Source: Streptosporangium canum
GTDB lineage: Bacteria; Actinomycetota; Actinomycetes; Streptosporangiales; Streptosporangiaceae
Direction of reading: 5' to 3'
NCBI RefSeq assembly: GCF_900113865.1
Contig: NZ_FOQY01000010.1
Location: forward strand, 23,555 to 87,554
DNA length: 64,000 nucleotides
Shown here piece after piece: positions 19,123-27,381 of the stretch; the stretch's first letter is position 1, and each line of letters opens with the position of its first letter. The position numbers and the translations under genes were made by a program. The notes beneath the pieces were generated by a model that saw nothing but the letters and a program-made list of their open reading frames with translations, was not told the DNA's origin and made no database searches.

Positions 19123-19866
19123 TCAGCGGATGCCGACGTAGAACCGGGTCTGGTCGCTGCGGTGGAGGGCGTAGTAGGCCTCGAAGCGCGTGTTGTCGTC
19201 CAGCCACGCGACCGATTCGATGCCGAGCAGCGGTGTCGAGGTGGAGACTTCGAGCACCGCCGCGTCCTCCCGGTCGGGGAAGACCGCCTCGATCCACCGG
19301 TCGGCGGCGGCGGGTTCGAGCCCGTACCGCCGTCGCAGGACGTCGTACAGCGACTGGTTCTCCAGTACGGCGCGCTCCAGGCCGGGCACCAGGCGGGCGG
19401 GCAGGGCGGTGTCGACGAGCAGCCACGGCTGCCCGTCGACGCGCCGGAGTCTCCGTATCCTGACGACCTGCTCCCCCAGGGGGATCTGCAGCAGGGCGGC
19501 CTCCCGCTCGTCCGCCTCGCCGAGGGTCTGGCGGATGGTGTGGGTCGTCACGCGACGGCCTGATTCCCGCAGGTCGTCGGCGGAGCCGGACATCGAGCCG
19601 ATGAACCGCAGCTCGGTCTTGCGCGGCGAGACGAAGGCGCCGCGCCCCTTGACCTTGTAGATCAGACGCTGCTGCACGAGCTCGCGCAGGGCCTCCCTGA
19701 CGACGGTGCGGGAGACGCTGAACATGTCGCTGAGCTCCGCCTCGGACGGCAGCGGCTGATCCGGGCCGAGCTCACCGGAATCGATCTTGGTTCGCAACGC
19801 CCGCATCAGCTGCATCCACAGCGGTTCGGCCCCATCCCGGTTGAGGCGCGGATACGTCATCGTCAC
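19123..19866 (-). CDS. GntR-family (HutC subfamily) transcriptional regulator
   Basis: This 247-residue protein has an N-terminal winged helix-turn-helix (about 15-80, with PLPSEAELSDMFSVSRTVVR) and a C-terminal UTRA-type ligand-binding domain (about 95-240). HutC-group members usually repress a neighbouring catabolic operon until a sugar or a sugar phosphate binds. It is divergent from the ABC importer operon, and palindromic sites lie in the gap. I chose GTG 19866 because AAGGAGG lies five bases upstream; ATG 19860 is in frame but the spacing would be 11. It likely controls both itself and the 20131-28913 operon. Confidence 0.92.
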   Translation of the reverse strand: MTMTYPRLNRDGAEPLWMQLMRALRTKIDSGELGPDQPLPSEAELSDMFSVSRTVVREALRELVQQRLIYKVKGRGAFVSPRKTELRFIGSMSGSADDLRESGRRVTTHTIRQTLGEADEREAALLQIPLGEQVVRIRRLRRVDGQPWLLVDTALPARLVPGLERAVLENQSLYDVLRRRYGLEPAAADRWIEAVFPDREDAAVLEVSTSTPLLGIESVAWLDDNTRFEAYYALHRSDQTRFYVGIR

Positions 19867-19915
19867 GGAAACCTCCTTGGCGGCAGCGTCCAGAAAAGCA
19901 TGCCACGTCCGCAGA

Positions 19916-19929
19916 CCTGTAATGACAGG
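19916..19929. promoter_or_regulatory. Second GntR operator site on the regulator side
   Basis: CCTGT-AATG-ACAGG is an inverted repeat that contains CTGTAATGAC, the half-site of the main palindrome at 20026-20047. It lies about 50 bp upstream of the regulator start, where it could give autoregulation. Confidence 0.55.
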
Positions 19930-19992
19930 CTAGCGAGCCCACCGTGATGATTATCCACCATCCGCCGGAAAGATCAGCCAGAAAAGTGACTC

Positions 19993-20021
19993 TTGACATG
20001 CCCGTAACATCGATTTAGTTT
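19993..20021 (+). promoter_or_regulatory. Sigma-70-like promoter of the importer operon
   Basis: TTGACA at 19993-19998 and TAGTTT at 20016-20021 are separated by 17 bp. The -35 box is a perfect consensus and the -10 is weaker. Transcription would begin near 20028, inside the palindrome at 20026-20047. Confidence 0.65.
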
Positions 20022-20025
20022 GCTT

Positions 20026-20047
20026 GTCATTACAGGTCTGTAATGAC
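20026..20047. promoter_or_regulatory. Perfect palindromic operator, probable GntR site
   Basis: Arms GTCATTACAG and CTGTAATGAC are perfect inverted repeats separated by GT. The site lies directly after the -10 box, so a bound repressor would block initiation. The half-site recurs at 19917-19926. Confidence 0.75.
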
Positions 20048-20130
20048 TGCCCGACCATGCTCCCCGTGAGCGATGCGTTCGCGGCCTCGATTCCACCGCT
20101 CCGGCGGACCTGCTCTCTCTGGAGACCACG

Positions 20131-21228
20131 ATGCGTACCCGTCCCACACCCCGGCCTTGGCGCACGGCCTCCGTGGCATCGCTGGCCGCCCTCGCGGTCC
20201 TGGCCGCGGGCTGTAGCTCCGCCGCCACCCCCGACGCCAAGCCGGACGGCGACAAGCCGTTCATCGCCCTGAGCAACGGCTTCATCGGCAACGGCTGGCG
20301 CCAGACGATGATCGCCAAGTTCGAGGCCGCGGCCACGCAGGCCCAGACCGACGGCCTGATCAGCAAGTACAAGGTCGTCAACGCGCCGGGCGACAACTCG
20401 GCGACGGAGCAGGTCGCCCAGATCAAGAGCCTCCTGCTCCAGAAGCCGGACGCCCTGCTCATCGACCCGTCCTCGCCCACCGCGCTCAAGCCGGTCATCC
20501 AGCAGGCCTGTGCCGCCGGCGTCACCGTCGTGGTCTTCGACTCCGCGATCGACTCCGAGTGCGCGTACGTGCTGCAGAACAGCTTCGTCGACTGGGCCAC
20601 CTACGCCGCCAAGCCGCTGCTGGACGGCATCGGCGGCAAGGGCAACGTCATCGTCAGCCGGGGCGTCGTCGGCTCGCAGCCCGAGTCCGAGATGTTCGAC
20701 ACCACCAAGAAGATCCTCGGCGACTACCCCGGCGTGAAGACCGCCGCGACGGTGAACGGGATGTGCGACGGCGCCACCGCGCAGAAGGCCGTGCTCGGCG
20801 TGCTTTCGAGCGTGTCGAAGGTCGACGGGGTCATCGGCTGCGGCGACGGCTACGGCGTCGCCCAGGCCTTCGCCACGGCGGGGAAGCCCGTTCCCGCGGT
20901 GACCTTCGAGACCAACGGCCGCGCGCTGAACTACTGGAAGGACAACAAGATCGACAACGGCTCGGTGGCCGTCATGTCCGACCCCGGCCAGTCGGTCGCC
21001 GCGCTGTGGGCGGCGCTCGACCTGCTGGAGAAGCGCGAGGTGCCCAAGCACCTGACCTTCCCGATCGTCCTCGTCGAGCAGAAGGACCGCGACGCGTGGG
21101 CCGCCGCGCTCAAGCCCGACGAGTACGCCGCCTGGCCCTGGACGCGTGAGCTGTTCCGCGAGCAGGTGAAGGCCGTCCAGACCGGCGGCAAGCCGGTGCA
21201 GCCGCCGATCCCGACCGCCGCCGGCTGA
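20131..21228 (+). CDS. Sugar ABC transporter substrate-binding lipoprotein (RbsB-like)
   Basis: This 365-residue protein has an N-terminal export signal with Arg-rich n-region, hydrophobic core and lipobox LAAGC, so it should be acylated and sit outside the membrane. The rest fits the periplasmic-binding-protein-type-1 fold of ribose/autoinducer-2 binding proteins, with FIALSNGFIGNGWRQ near the start of the mature protein and alternating alpha/beta segments. It is the first gene of the operon, about 100 bp after the predicted promoter. The substrate is probably a sugar or polyol by its neighbours; the exact ligand cannot be read from the sequence. Confidence 0.9.
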   Translation: MRTRPTPRPWRTASVASLAALAVLAAGCSSAATPDAKPDGDKPFIALSNGFIGNGWRQTMIAKFEAAATQAQTDGLISKYKVVNAPGDNSATEQVAQIKSLLLQKPDALLIDPSSPTALKPVIQQACAAGVTVVVFDSAIDSECAYVLQNSFVDWATYAAKPLLDGIGGKGNVIVSRGVVGSQPESEMFDTTKKILGDYPGVKTAATVNGMCDGATAQKAVLGVLSSVSKVDGVIGCGDGYGVAQAFATAGKPVPAVTFETNGRALNYWKDNKIDNGSVAVMSDPGQSVAALWAALDLLEKREVPKHLTFPIVLVEQKDRDAWAAALKPDEYAAWPWTRELFREQVKAVQTGGKPVQPPIPTAAG

Positions 21229-21257
21229 GTCAGGGAAGGCACGGAGGAGGTCGCGTC

Positions 21258-22802
21258 ATGCACGTCCACAACCTTCCCGCGGAGCCGTTCGCGGCTCCGC
21301 GGGGGGCGGACCGGGGATCGTCCGATCGACAGCCCGTCGTCGTCGCCAGACACGTGACCAAGACGTACGGGCGCACCCGGGCCCTCACCGGGGTGGACCT
21401 CGAGGTCCGCGCCGGGGAGGTGCTCGGCCTCGTCGGCCACAACGGCGCCGGCAAGAGCACCCTCATGCGCGTCCTCGCCGGACTCGAAGCCTGTGACGAG
21501 GGCACGGTCACGGTGGGCGGGCGGGAGACCTCGGGTGAGGCCGGACCGCGGGCCGCGGCGTTCCGCGGGGTGCGGATGGCCTACCAGGAGACGTCGCTCT
21601 GCCCCGACCTCACGGTCGCGGAGAACATCTGGGTGTCCTCGCGCCACTGCCTGCCGCGGCTGAGGTGGCGGCGGGCGGCCGGCGACGCGGCACGGCGCCG
21701 GCTCGGCGAGATGTTTCCCGGCCACGGGGTGACGTCCGGCGACAGGATCGAGGATCTGTCGCTGGCCCAGCGCCAGATGGTCGAGATCGCCCGGGCCAGC
21801 CTGGTCGACCGGCTCGATCTGCTGATCCTCGACGAGCCCACCGAGTCCCTCGGCCCGGACGCGGCGCGCTCGCTGTACGACTACGTCCGCGGCCTCACCG
21901 CCGGCGGCGTCGCGGTCCTGCTCATCTCGCACCGCATCCGCGAGATCCTCTCGGTGGCCGACCGCGTCGCCGTGCTGCGCGACGGCGCCGTCATCGCCGA
22001 CCGGCCCGCGGCCGGGCTCGGCGAGCACGACGTGCTGACCCTGATGGGGGCTCAGGTCGCCGACCGGGCCGGGAGCGAGCCGGCCGCGGCCGCCGCGGGA
22101 GAGCCCGCGGACCGCCCGGTGATGGCGGAGCTGCGCGGGGCCACCGGCTCCGGACTGCACGACGTCTCCGTACGGGTCGGCGCGGGAGAGGTCGTGGGCC
22201 TGGCCGGCCTGGCGGGCCAGGGCCAGCAGGAGGTGCTCGAACGCCTGTGGCGGCCCGCCCGGCGCGACACCAGGGTGCACGGCAGCCGGGCGTACGTGCC
22301 GGGCGACCGGCAGCGCTCCGGGGTCCTGCCGCTGTGGACGGTGGCGGAGAACCTCATCGTGACCGCGATGCGGGGCATCGCCCGCCACGGTCTGCGCCGC
22401 CCCGCCGAGGAGCGCGCGGCCGTGGGGAGCTGGGTCGAGCGTCTGTCGATCCGGGGCGGCCCGGACGCGGCGATGACCGAACTCAGCGGCGGCAACCAGC
22501 AGAAGGTCATCGTCGCCCGCGCGTTCGCCTCGACGGCCGACCTCGTGCTGCTCGACGACCCCTTCCGGGGGGTCGACGTGCACACCAAGACCGACCTCTA
22601 CCAGCTCATCCGCCACGAGGCGGCGCAGGGCCGGAGCGTCGTCTGGTACTCGAGCGAGAACGCCGAGATGGCTCACTGCGACCGGGTCTACGTCTTCCGC
22701 GCCGGGCGGGTGGTCGCCGAACTCGCCGGCGAGGAGATCTCCGAGGAGCAGATCATCGCCGTCTCGTTCGCCGAGTCCGACGGAGAGCAGAGCCATGAGT
22801 GA
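21258..22802 (+). CDS. Sugar ABC transporter double ATP-binding protein (RbsA/LsrA-like)
   Basis: This 514-residue protein carries two fused ABC ATPase domains. The first (about 30-265) has Walker A GHNGAGKST and Walker B LLILDEPT, but its signature reads LSLAQRQ. The second (about 290-510) has a degenerate Walker A region (GLAGQGQQE), a normal LSGGNQQ signature and LLDDP in the Walker B place. This asymmetry is normal in ribose-type importers. GGAGGAGG lies upstream of the ATG. It overlaps the first permease by 8 nt. It energises uptake of the ligand bound by the lipoprotein encoded just upstream. Confidence 0.94.
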   Translation: MHVHNLPAEPFAAPRGADRGSSDRQPVVVARHVTKTYGRTRALTGVDLEVRAGEVLGLVGHNGAGKSTLMRVLAGLEACDEGTVTVGGRETSGEAGPRAAAFRGVRMAYQETSLCPDLTVAENIWVSSRHCLPRLRWRRAAGDAARRRLGEMFPGHGVTSGDRIEDLSLAQRQMVEIARASLVDRLDLLILDEPTESLGPDAARSLYDYVRGLTAGGVAVLLISHRIREILSVADRVAVLRDGAVIADRPAAGLGEHDVLTLMGAQVADRAGSEPAAAAAGEPADRPVMAELRGATGSGLHDVSVRVGAGEVVGLAGLAGQGQQEVLERLWRPARRDTRVHGSRAYVPGDRQRSGVLPLWTVAENLIVTAMRGIARHGLRRPAEERAAVGSWVERLSIRGGPDAAMTELSGGNQQKVIVARAFASTADLVLLDDPFRGVDVHTKTDLYQLIRHEAAQGRSVVWYSSENAEMAHCDRVYVFRAGRVVAELAGEEISEEQIIAVSFAESDGEQSHE

Positions 22803-23763
22803 GCTCCTCGCGCCGGCCCTGCCGGCCCTGCCGACCCGGGCGCGGATGCGCCGGACGGCCCCGGCCGTGGTCAGCGCGGTCGCCATGATCATCATGATCG
22901 CCGTCTGCGCGTCGCTGCAGCCGGACGTCCTGACCGTAGCCGGCCTCTCGCTGGTCCTCTCCGCGACCGTACCCCTGGTCATCGCGGCCCAGGCCCAGAT
23001 GACGCTGATGTCGGTCGGCGACATCGACCTCGGCATCGGCAACTTCGTCGGCCTGGTCACCGTGGTCTCGGCGACCACGCTGGTGTCGTCTCCGGCCACC
23101 GGCGCCCTGATCCTGCTCGCGCTCGTCGCGGCCTACGCCGTCCTCGGCGCCCTCATCCACCTCCGCCGGGTGCCGTCGCTCATCGCCACCCTCGGCGCGT
23201 CGTTCGTCTGGCTGGGCCTGGGCCTGTTCGCCCTGCCGACGCCCGGCGGAACGACCCCGGAGTGGCTGGCGTCCTTCGGCATGTGGCAGCCGGCCGGCTT
23301 CCCCGCGCCGTTGCTGCCGATCCTCGCCGTCGCCGCGGTGGTCTACCTCCTCACCGCACGCAGCACCCTCGGAGTGCGGATGCGCGGCCTGGGCAGCAAC
23401 CCGGTGGCGCTGGAGCGGGCCGGTCTGCGCCCGCTGGCGTCCCGCGTCATGGCCTACGCCGCCGCGGGCGCGCTGGGCGTGCTGTCCGGTCTCGTCCTGG
23501 CCTCCCAGACCGGTGGCGGGGACGTGTCGTCGGCCTCCAGCTACTCCCTCATGACGGTGGCGGCGGTGATCCTCGGCGGCGGTTCCTTCCAGGGCGGCAG
23601 CGCCGTGCCCTGGGGCGTGGCCGTCGGCGGCGTGACCCTCGGCCTGGTCAGCGTGGTTCTGAGCCTGCTCGACGTGCCGACCAACATGCAGTCGGCCGTG
23701 CAAGGCGTGATCGTCCTGGCCGTGCTCGCCGGCCGCGTCGTGGTCGGAAAGGTGCTGCGATGA
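22795..23763 (+). CDS. Sugar ABC transporter permease 1 (RbsC/LsrC-like)
   Basis: This 322-residue membrane protein has roughly eight to ten hydrophobic segments and the BPD_transp_2-type pattern, including SVGDIDLGIGNFVG in the first half and GLGSNPVALERAGL in the EAA-like cytosolic loop. It overlaps the ATPase gene by 8 nt and the next permease by 4 nt (ATGA). Two different permease genes suggest a heterodimeric pore, as in Lsr-type importers. Confidence 0.9.
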   Translation: MSELLAPALPALPTRARMRRTAPAVVSAVAMIIMIAVCASLQPDVLTVAGLSLVLSATVPLVIAAQAQMTLMSVGDIDLGIGNFVGLVTVVSATTLVSSPATGALILLALVAAYAVLGALIHLRRVPSLIATLGASFVWLGLGLFALPTPGGTTPEWLASFGMWQPAGFPAPLLPILAVAAVVYLLTARSTLGVRMRGLGSNPVALERAGLRPLASRVMAYAAAGALGVLSGLVLASQTGGGDVSSASSYSLMTVAAVILGGGSFQGGSAVPWGVAVGGVTLGLVSVVLSLLDVPTNMQSAVQGVIVLAVLAGRVVVGKVLR

Positions 23764-24773
23764 ACATCCGTGCGCTCGTTGCGCGCCCGTGGATCTGGGG
23801 CTTCGCCGCCGCGGTGCTCGTCTGGCTGATCATCGTGATCATCTCTGGTCAGGGCGGCGGCCAGACGGTCTCCCTCGCCCTGTCCCTGGCGCCCTACCTG
23901 GTCGTCGTGGGGCTCGGGCAGATGCTCGTCATCACCGCCGGCCCCGGCAACATCGACGTCTCCGTGGCGCCGATCATCTCCCTCGCCGGGTTCGTCTCGG
24001 TCGCGGTGACCGCGTCCACCGGCTCGGCGGTCGTGGGGATCCTCGCGGGTGTCGGCGTGGGCGTCGTCGTCGCGCTGATCAGCACCGTGGCGATCCTCGG
24101 CCTGTCCGTTCCGCCGATCATCGCCACTCTGGCCGCGGGGCTCATCGCCTCATCGGTCACCCTGTCACTGGCCAACGGCTTCACCGCCGTGCCGGACGCG
24201 GGACTGCGGCAACTGCTCAACGTACGGCCGGCCGGGATACCGCTCCTCGCCGTGGCCGTCGCGGGCGTGACCGCGCTGGTCATCGTGCTGCTGCGCCGTA
24301 CGATCTACGGGCGGTCGCTGATCGCGGTCGGGCAGAACCGCCGGGCCGCCGAGCGCGCCGGCATCCCCGTCGCGCGGATCATCGCGACGACCTACCTGGC
24401 GAGCGGCGCGCTGGCCGGTCTGACCGGCTCCCTGCTGGCCGCCTACATCGCGCCCTCCGCGGACCTCGGGACCCGCTACCTGCTCGACTCCGTGGCCGTC
24501 GTCGTCATCGGCGGGACGCTCATCTCAGGCGGACGGGCCGTGCCCGTCGGCGTCTGGGGAGCCGCGCTCTTCTTCATCCTGCTCGACGGCCTGGTCAATC
24601 TCGTGGGCTGGAGCACAGCGGCACAGAACCTCCTCAAGGGCGGTCTCGTGCTCCTGGTCCTCTTTCTCGCCGGTGGGGGCGACCGCGTAGCCGGCACGCC
24701 CTCCCGCTTCAGAAGACGGCCGCGACCAGCGGCCGCAACCACCACAACCACAGGAGACAACAGCCATGGCTGA
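23760..24773 (+). CDS. Sugar ABC transporter permease 2 (LsrD-like)
   Basis: This 337-residue membrane protein is homologous in layout to the preceding permease: [15 protein letters not shown] in the early part and [19 protein letters not shown] in the cytosolic loop. It has about ten hydrophobic segments and a basic, threonine-rich C-terminal tail. The start ATG overlaps the previous stop (ATGA). Its end overlaps the aldolase gene by 8 nt, so transport and catabolism are translationally linked. Confidence 0.9.
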   Translation: MNIRALVARPWIWGFAAAVLVWLIIVIISGQGGGQTVSLALSLAPYLVVVGLGQMLVITAGPGNIDVSVAPIISLAGFVSVAVTASTGSAVVGILAGVGVGVVVALISTVAILGLSVPPIIATLAAGLIASSVTLSLANGFTAVPDAGLRQLLNVRPAGIPLLAVAVAGVTALVIVLLRRTIYGRSLIAVGQNRRAAERAGIPVARIIATTYLASGALAGLTGSLLAAYIAPSADLGTRYLLDSVAVVVIGGTLISGGRAVPVGVWGAALFFILLDGLVNLVGWSTAAQNLLKGGLVLLVLFLAGGGDRVAGTPSRFRRRPRPAAATTTTTGDNSHG

Positions 24774-25653
24774 CACCGACGGTCTGCTCGAGGCCCGTAA
24801 CTTCGAGGCGACCGCCCCCACGGCCGGCGGCTTCCACGTCAAGGGCGCCCACGCCCAGGACTGGGGCCTGCAGAACCGCCTCTCGCGCATCTTCAGGAGG
24901 GACACCGGCCGGACGGTCATGCTGGCGTTCGACCACGGATACTTCCTCGGGCCCATGGCGGGGCTGGAGCGCATCGACACCAACATCGCCCCGCTGGTGC
25001 CCGACGCCGACGCCATCATGATGACCCGGGGCGCGCTGCGCACGAGCATCCCCGCGCACAGCGACGCCGGGATCGTCCTGCGCGCCAGCGGCGGCCCGAG
25101 CATCCTGCGCGACCTGTCGGACGAGCACATCGCCCTGGACATCGAGGACGCGGTACGGCTCAACGCCGCGGCCGTGGCCATCCAGGTGTTCGTCGGCGGG
25201 GAGCACGAGTCGCGGTCGGTCGCCAACCTGGCCACGCTCGTGGACGCCGGCCAGCGGCACGGCGTCGCCGTACTCGGCGTCACGGCCGTCGGCAAGGACA
25301 TGGTGCGCGACGCCCGGTACTTCCGGCTGGCCACCCGGATCACCGCGGAGATGGGCGCGCACATCGTCAAGACGTACTACGTCGACCAGGGCTTCGAGAC
25401 CGTCACCTCGAGCTGCCCGGTGCCGATCATCGTCGCGGGCGGCAAGAAGCTGCCCGAGCTCGACGCCCTGACGATGGCCTACCGCTCGATCCAGGAAGGC
25501 GCCGCCGGCGTCGACATGGGCCGCAACATCTTCCAGAGCGAGCACCCCGCCGCCATGCTCGCGGCGGTCCGCGCGGTCGTGCACGACGACGCGAAGCCCG
25601 AGGACGCCTACGAGCTCTTCAGGGAGCGGTCGGCCGGCAACGCAGCATCCTGA
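24766..25653 (+). CDS. LsrF/FbaB-like class I aldolase or thiolase
   Basis: This 295-residue protein matches the DeoC/FbaB/LsrF TIM-barrel group, with [12 protein letters not shown] at about 46-57, a lysine in [11 protein letters not shown] that is the likely Schiff-base residue, and GGKK near 228. LsrF processes phosphorylated autoinducer-2, while FbaB relatives cleave sugar phosphates. The neighbouring dehydrogenase and kinase make cleavage of a ketose phosphate the better guess here. CAGGAGA lies before the ATG. A strong intercistronic hairpin follows its stop. Confidence 0.85.
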   Translation: MADTDGLLEARNFEATAPTAGGFHVKGAHAQDWGLQNRLSRIFRRDTGRTVMLAFDHGYFLGPMAGLERIDTNIAPLVPDADAIMMTRGALRTSIPAHSDAGIVLRASGGPSILRDLSDEHIALDIEDAVRLNAAAVAIQVFVGGEHESRSVANLATLVDAGQRHGVAVLGVTAVGKDMVRDARYFRLATRITAEMGAHIVKTYYVDQGFETVTSSCPVPIIVAGGKKLPELDALTMAYRSIQEGAAGVDMGRNIFQSEHPAAMLAAVRAVVHDDAKPEDAYELFRERSAGNAAS

Positions 25654-25662
25654 CCCCTCCGA

Positions 25663-25702
25663 GGGGGCGGGTCCCGGCGCGAGACCGCCGGGACCCGCCC
25701 CC
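25663..25702. other. Perfect 17-bp intercistronic stem-loop
   Basis: The strand from 25663 to 25679 is perfectly complementary to 25686-25702, with a 6-nt loop. It lies between the aldolase stop and the dehydrogenase start. No T-run follows, so it may be a partial terminator, an RNA processing or stabilising element, or both. Confidence 0.7.
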
Positions 25703-25722
25703 GTCATCCCCGGGAGCAACCC

Positions 25723-27381
25723 ATGTCGCACCACCGAACCGGACCTGACGACGACGTCGACCTCGCCGTCATCGGAGCCGGTATCAACGGGCTCGCCGTA
25801 GCCCGGGACGCCGCCGCCCGTGGCCTGCGCGTCGTCGTCGTCGACCGCGCCGACGTGGGCTCGGGCACGTCGAGTACGTCGAGCCGGCTGATCCACGGCG
25901 GCCTCAAATACCTCGAACGCTACGACTTCAAGCTCGTCAGGGAGTCCATCCGCGAGCGGCACCTGCTCTTCCGCAACGCCCCGCACCTCGTTCACGACTA
26001 TCCGATGCTCATCCCCTTCTACGCGGGCAACAGCAGGCCCGGCCTGCTGATCCGCCTGGGGCTGGCCGCGTTCGACGTCATGGCGGTGGGCCGGGGGAAC
26101 GGGCGGAGCCGCAGCGTCTCCGCCCGCGCGCTGGCCCGGCGGTGGCCCGCCCTGTCGACGAGCGGGCTCCGCGGGGCGGCGCTGTTCCACGACGCGCAGG
26201 TGCCGTGGGCCGAGCGGCTCTGCGTCGAACTCCTCCTCGACGCCCAGCGGTTCGGCGCACGGGTGCTGACCCACACGACGGTCACGGATCTGATCACCGA
26301 GGGCGGCCGCGTCGCCGGCGTGCGGGCCCTGGACAACCGGTCCGGCGAGCGGACGGAGATCCGTGCCGCCGTCACCGTGAACGCGGCCGGCCCGTGGATC
26401 GACGACATCCTCGACGGGCAGGTGGCCAGCCGGCGCCTCAACGGCGGCACGAAGGGCAGCCACGTCATCGTCGACCCGTTCCCGGGCGCGCCCGGCACCT
26501 GCATCTTCTTCGAGGCCGCCGCCGACCAGCGGCCGATCTTCGTCTTCCCCTGGGAGGGCCGCTATGTGCTGGGAAGCACCGACCTGACCTACGAGGGCGA
26601 TCTCGACGAGGTCGTCGCCAGCGACGCCGAGATCGACTACCTGCTCGCCGAGACCAACCGGATCTTCCCGAGCGCCGGTCTCACACCCGCCGACGTGCTG
26701 TACAGCGTGGCCGGCATCCGGCCCCTCCCCTACACCGCCGGAGTCTCGGACAACGCCAAGATCAGCCGCGGCCACACGGTCCACAGCCACGCTCCGGCCC
26801 ACCCGGGGCTGCTCACGGTCATCGGCGGCAAGCTGACGACCCACCGCGCCCTCGCCGAGGACGTCACCGACGAGGTGCTGAGGGTGCTCGGACGCGCGCC
26901 CCGGCGATGCCTCACCCGCGAGCGGCCGCTGCCGGGCGCCGACACCACCGACTGGCGGGCCTTCGCCGAGGACTTCATGCGCTCGTCGCCGCTCACCAAA
27001 GCGCAGTCGCGCCGGCTGCTCGACATCTACGGCGTGCGGGCACGCAGAGTTCTCGAGATCGCCGCCACGGACGCCGCGCTCGCCGAGGTCGTCCACGAGG
27101 AGTCGGGCGCGCTCGCCGCCGAGGTGATCATGGCGGTGCGCGACGAGGGTGCCGTGACGTTGGGCGACATACTTCTGCGACGTACGCTTATCGGACTCGG
27201 CCCTGACATGGGCCTGGGGGCGGCGGCCGCCTGCGCCGCCATCGCCGTGCGTCACCTCGGCTGGGACGACGAGCGGGCCCGCACCGAACTGGCCGACTAC
27301 GGAGCCGAGCTGCGGCGCTACCGGCCACGGGCGCTGACCACTTCGGCGGCACAACGGAGCAGCGACAGGAGGATCCCGTGA
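25723..27381 (+). CDS. GlpD/EryB-like FAD-dependent polyol-phosphate dehydrogenase
   Basis: This 552-residue protein fits the glycerol-3-phosphate dehydrogenase family. It has an FAD-binding GAGINGLAVARDAA near the N-terminus, TSSRLIHGGLKYLE at about 51-64, GSTDLTYEGD and GIRPLPY in the middle, and a C-terminal helical domain. In erythritol/threitol pathways, proteins of this family oxidise a polyol phosphate to a ketose phosphate and pass electrons to quinone. The kinase overlapping its end and the aldolase upstream support such a role here more than routine glycerol metabolism. Plain glycerol-3-phosphate oxidation remains possible. Confidence 0.88.
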   Translation: MSHHRTGPDDDVDLAVIGAGINGLAVARDAAARGLRVVVVDRADVGSGTSSTSSRLIHGGLKYLERYDFKLVRESIRERHLLFRNAPHLVHDYPMLIPFYAGNSRPGLLIRLGLAAFDVMAVGRGNGRSRSVSARALARRWPALSTSGLRGAALFHDAQVPWAERLCVELLLDAQRFGARVLTHTTVTDLITEGGRVAGVRALDNRSGERTEIRAAVTVNAAGPWIDDILDGQVASRRLNGGTKGSHVIVDPFPGAPGTCIFFEAAADQRPIFVFPWEGRYVLGSTDLTYEGDLDEVVASDAEIDYLLAETNRIFPSAGLTPADVLYSVAGIRPLPYTAGVSDNAKISRGHTVHSHAPAHPGLLTVIGGKLTTHRALAEDVTDEVLRVLGRAPRRCLTRERPLPGADTTDWRAFAEDFMRSSPLTKAQSRRLLDIYGVRARRVLEIAATDAALAEVVHEESGALAAEVIMAVRDEGAVTLGDILLRRTLIGLGPDMGLGAAAACAAIAVRHLGWDDERARTELADYGAELRRYRPRALTTSAAQRSSDRRIP

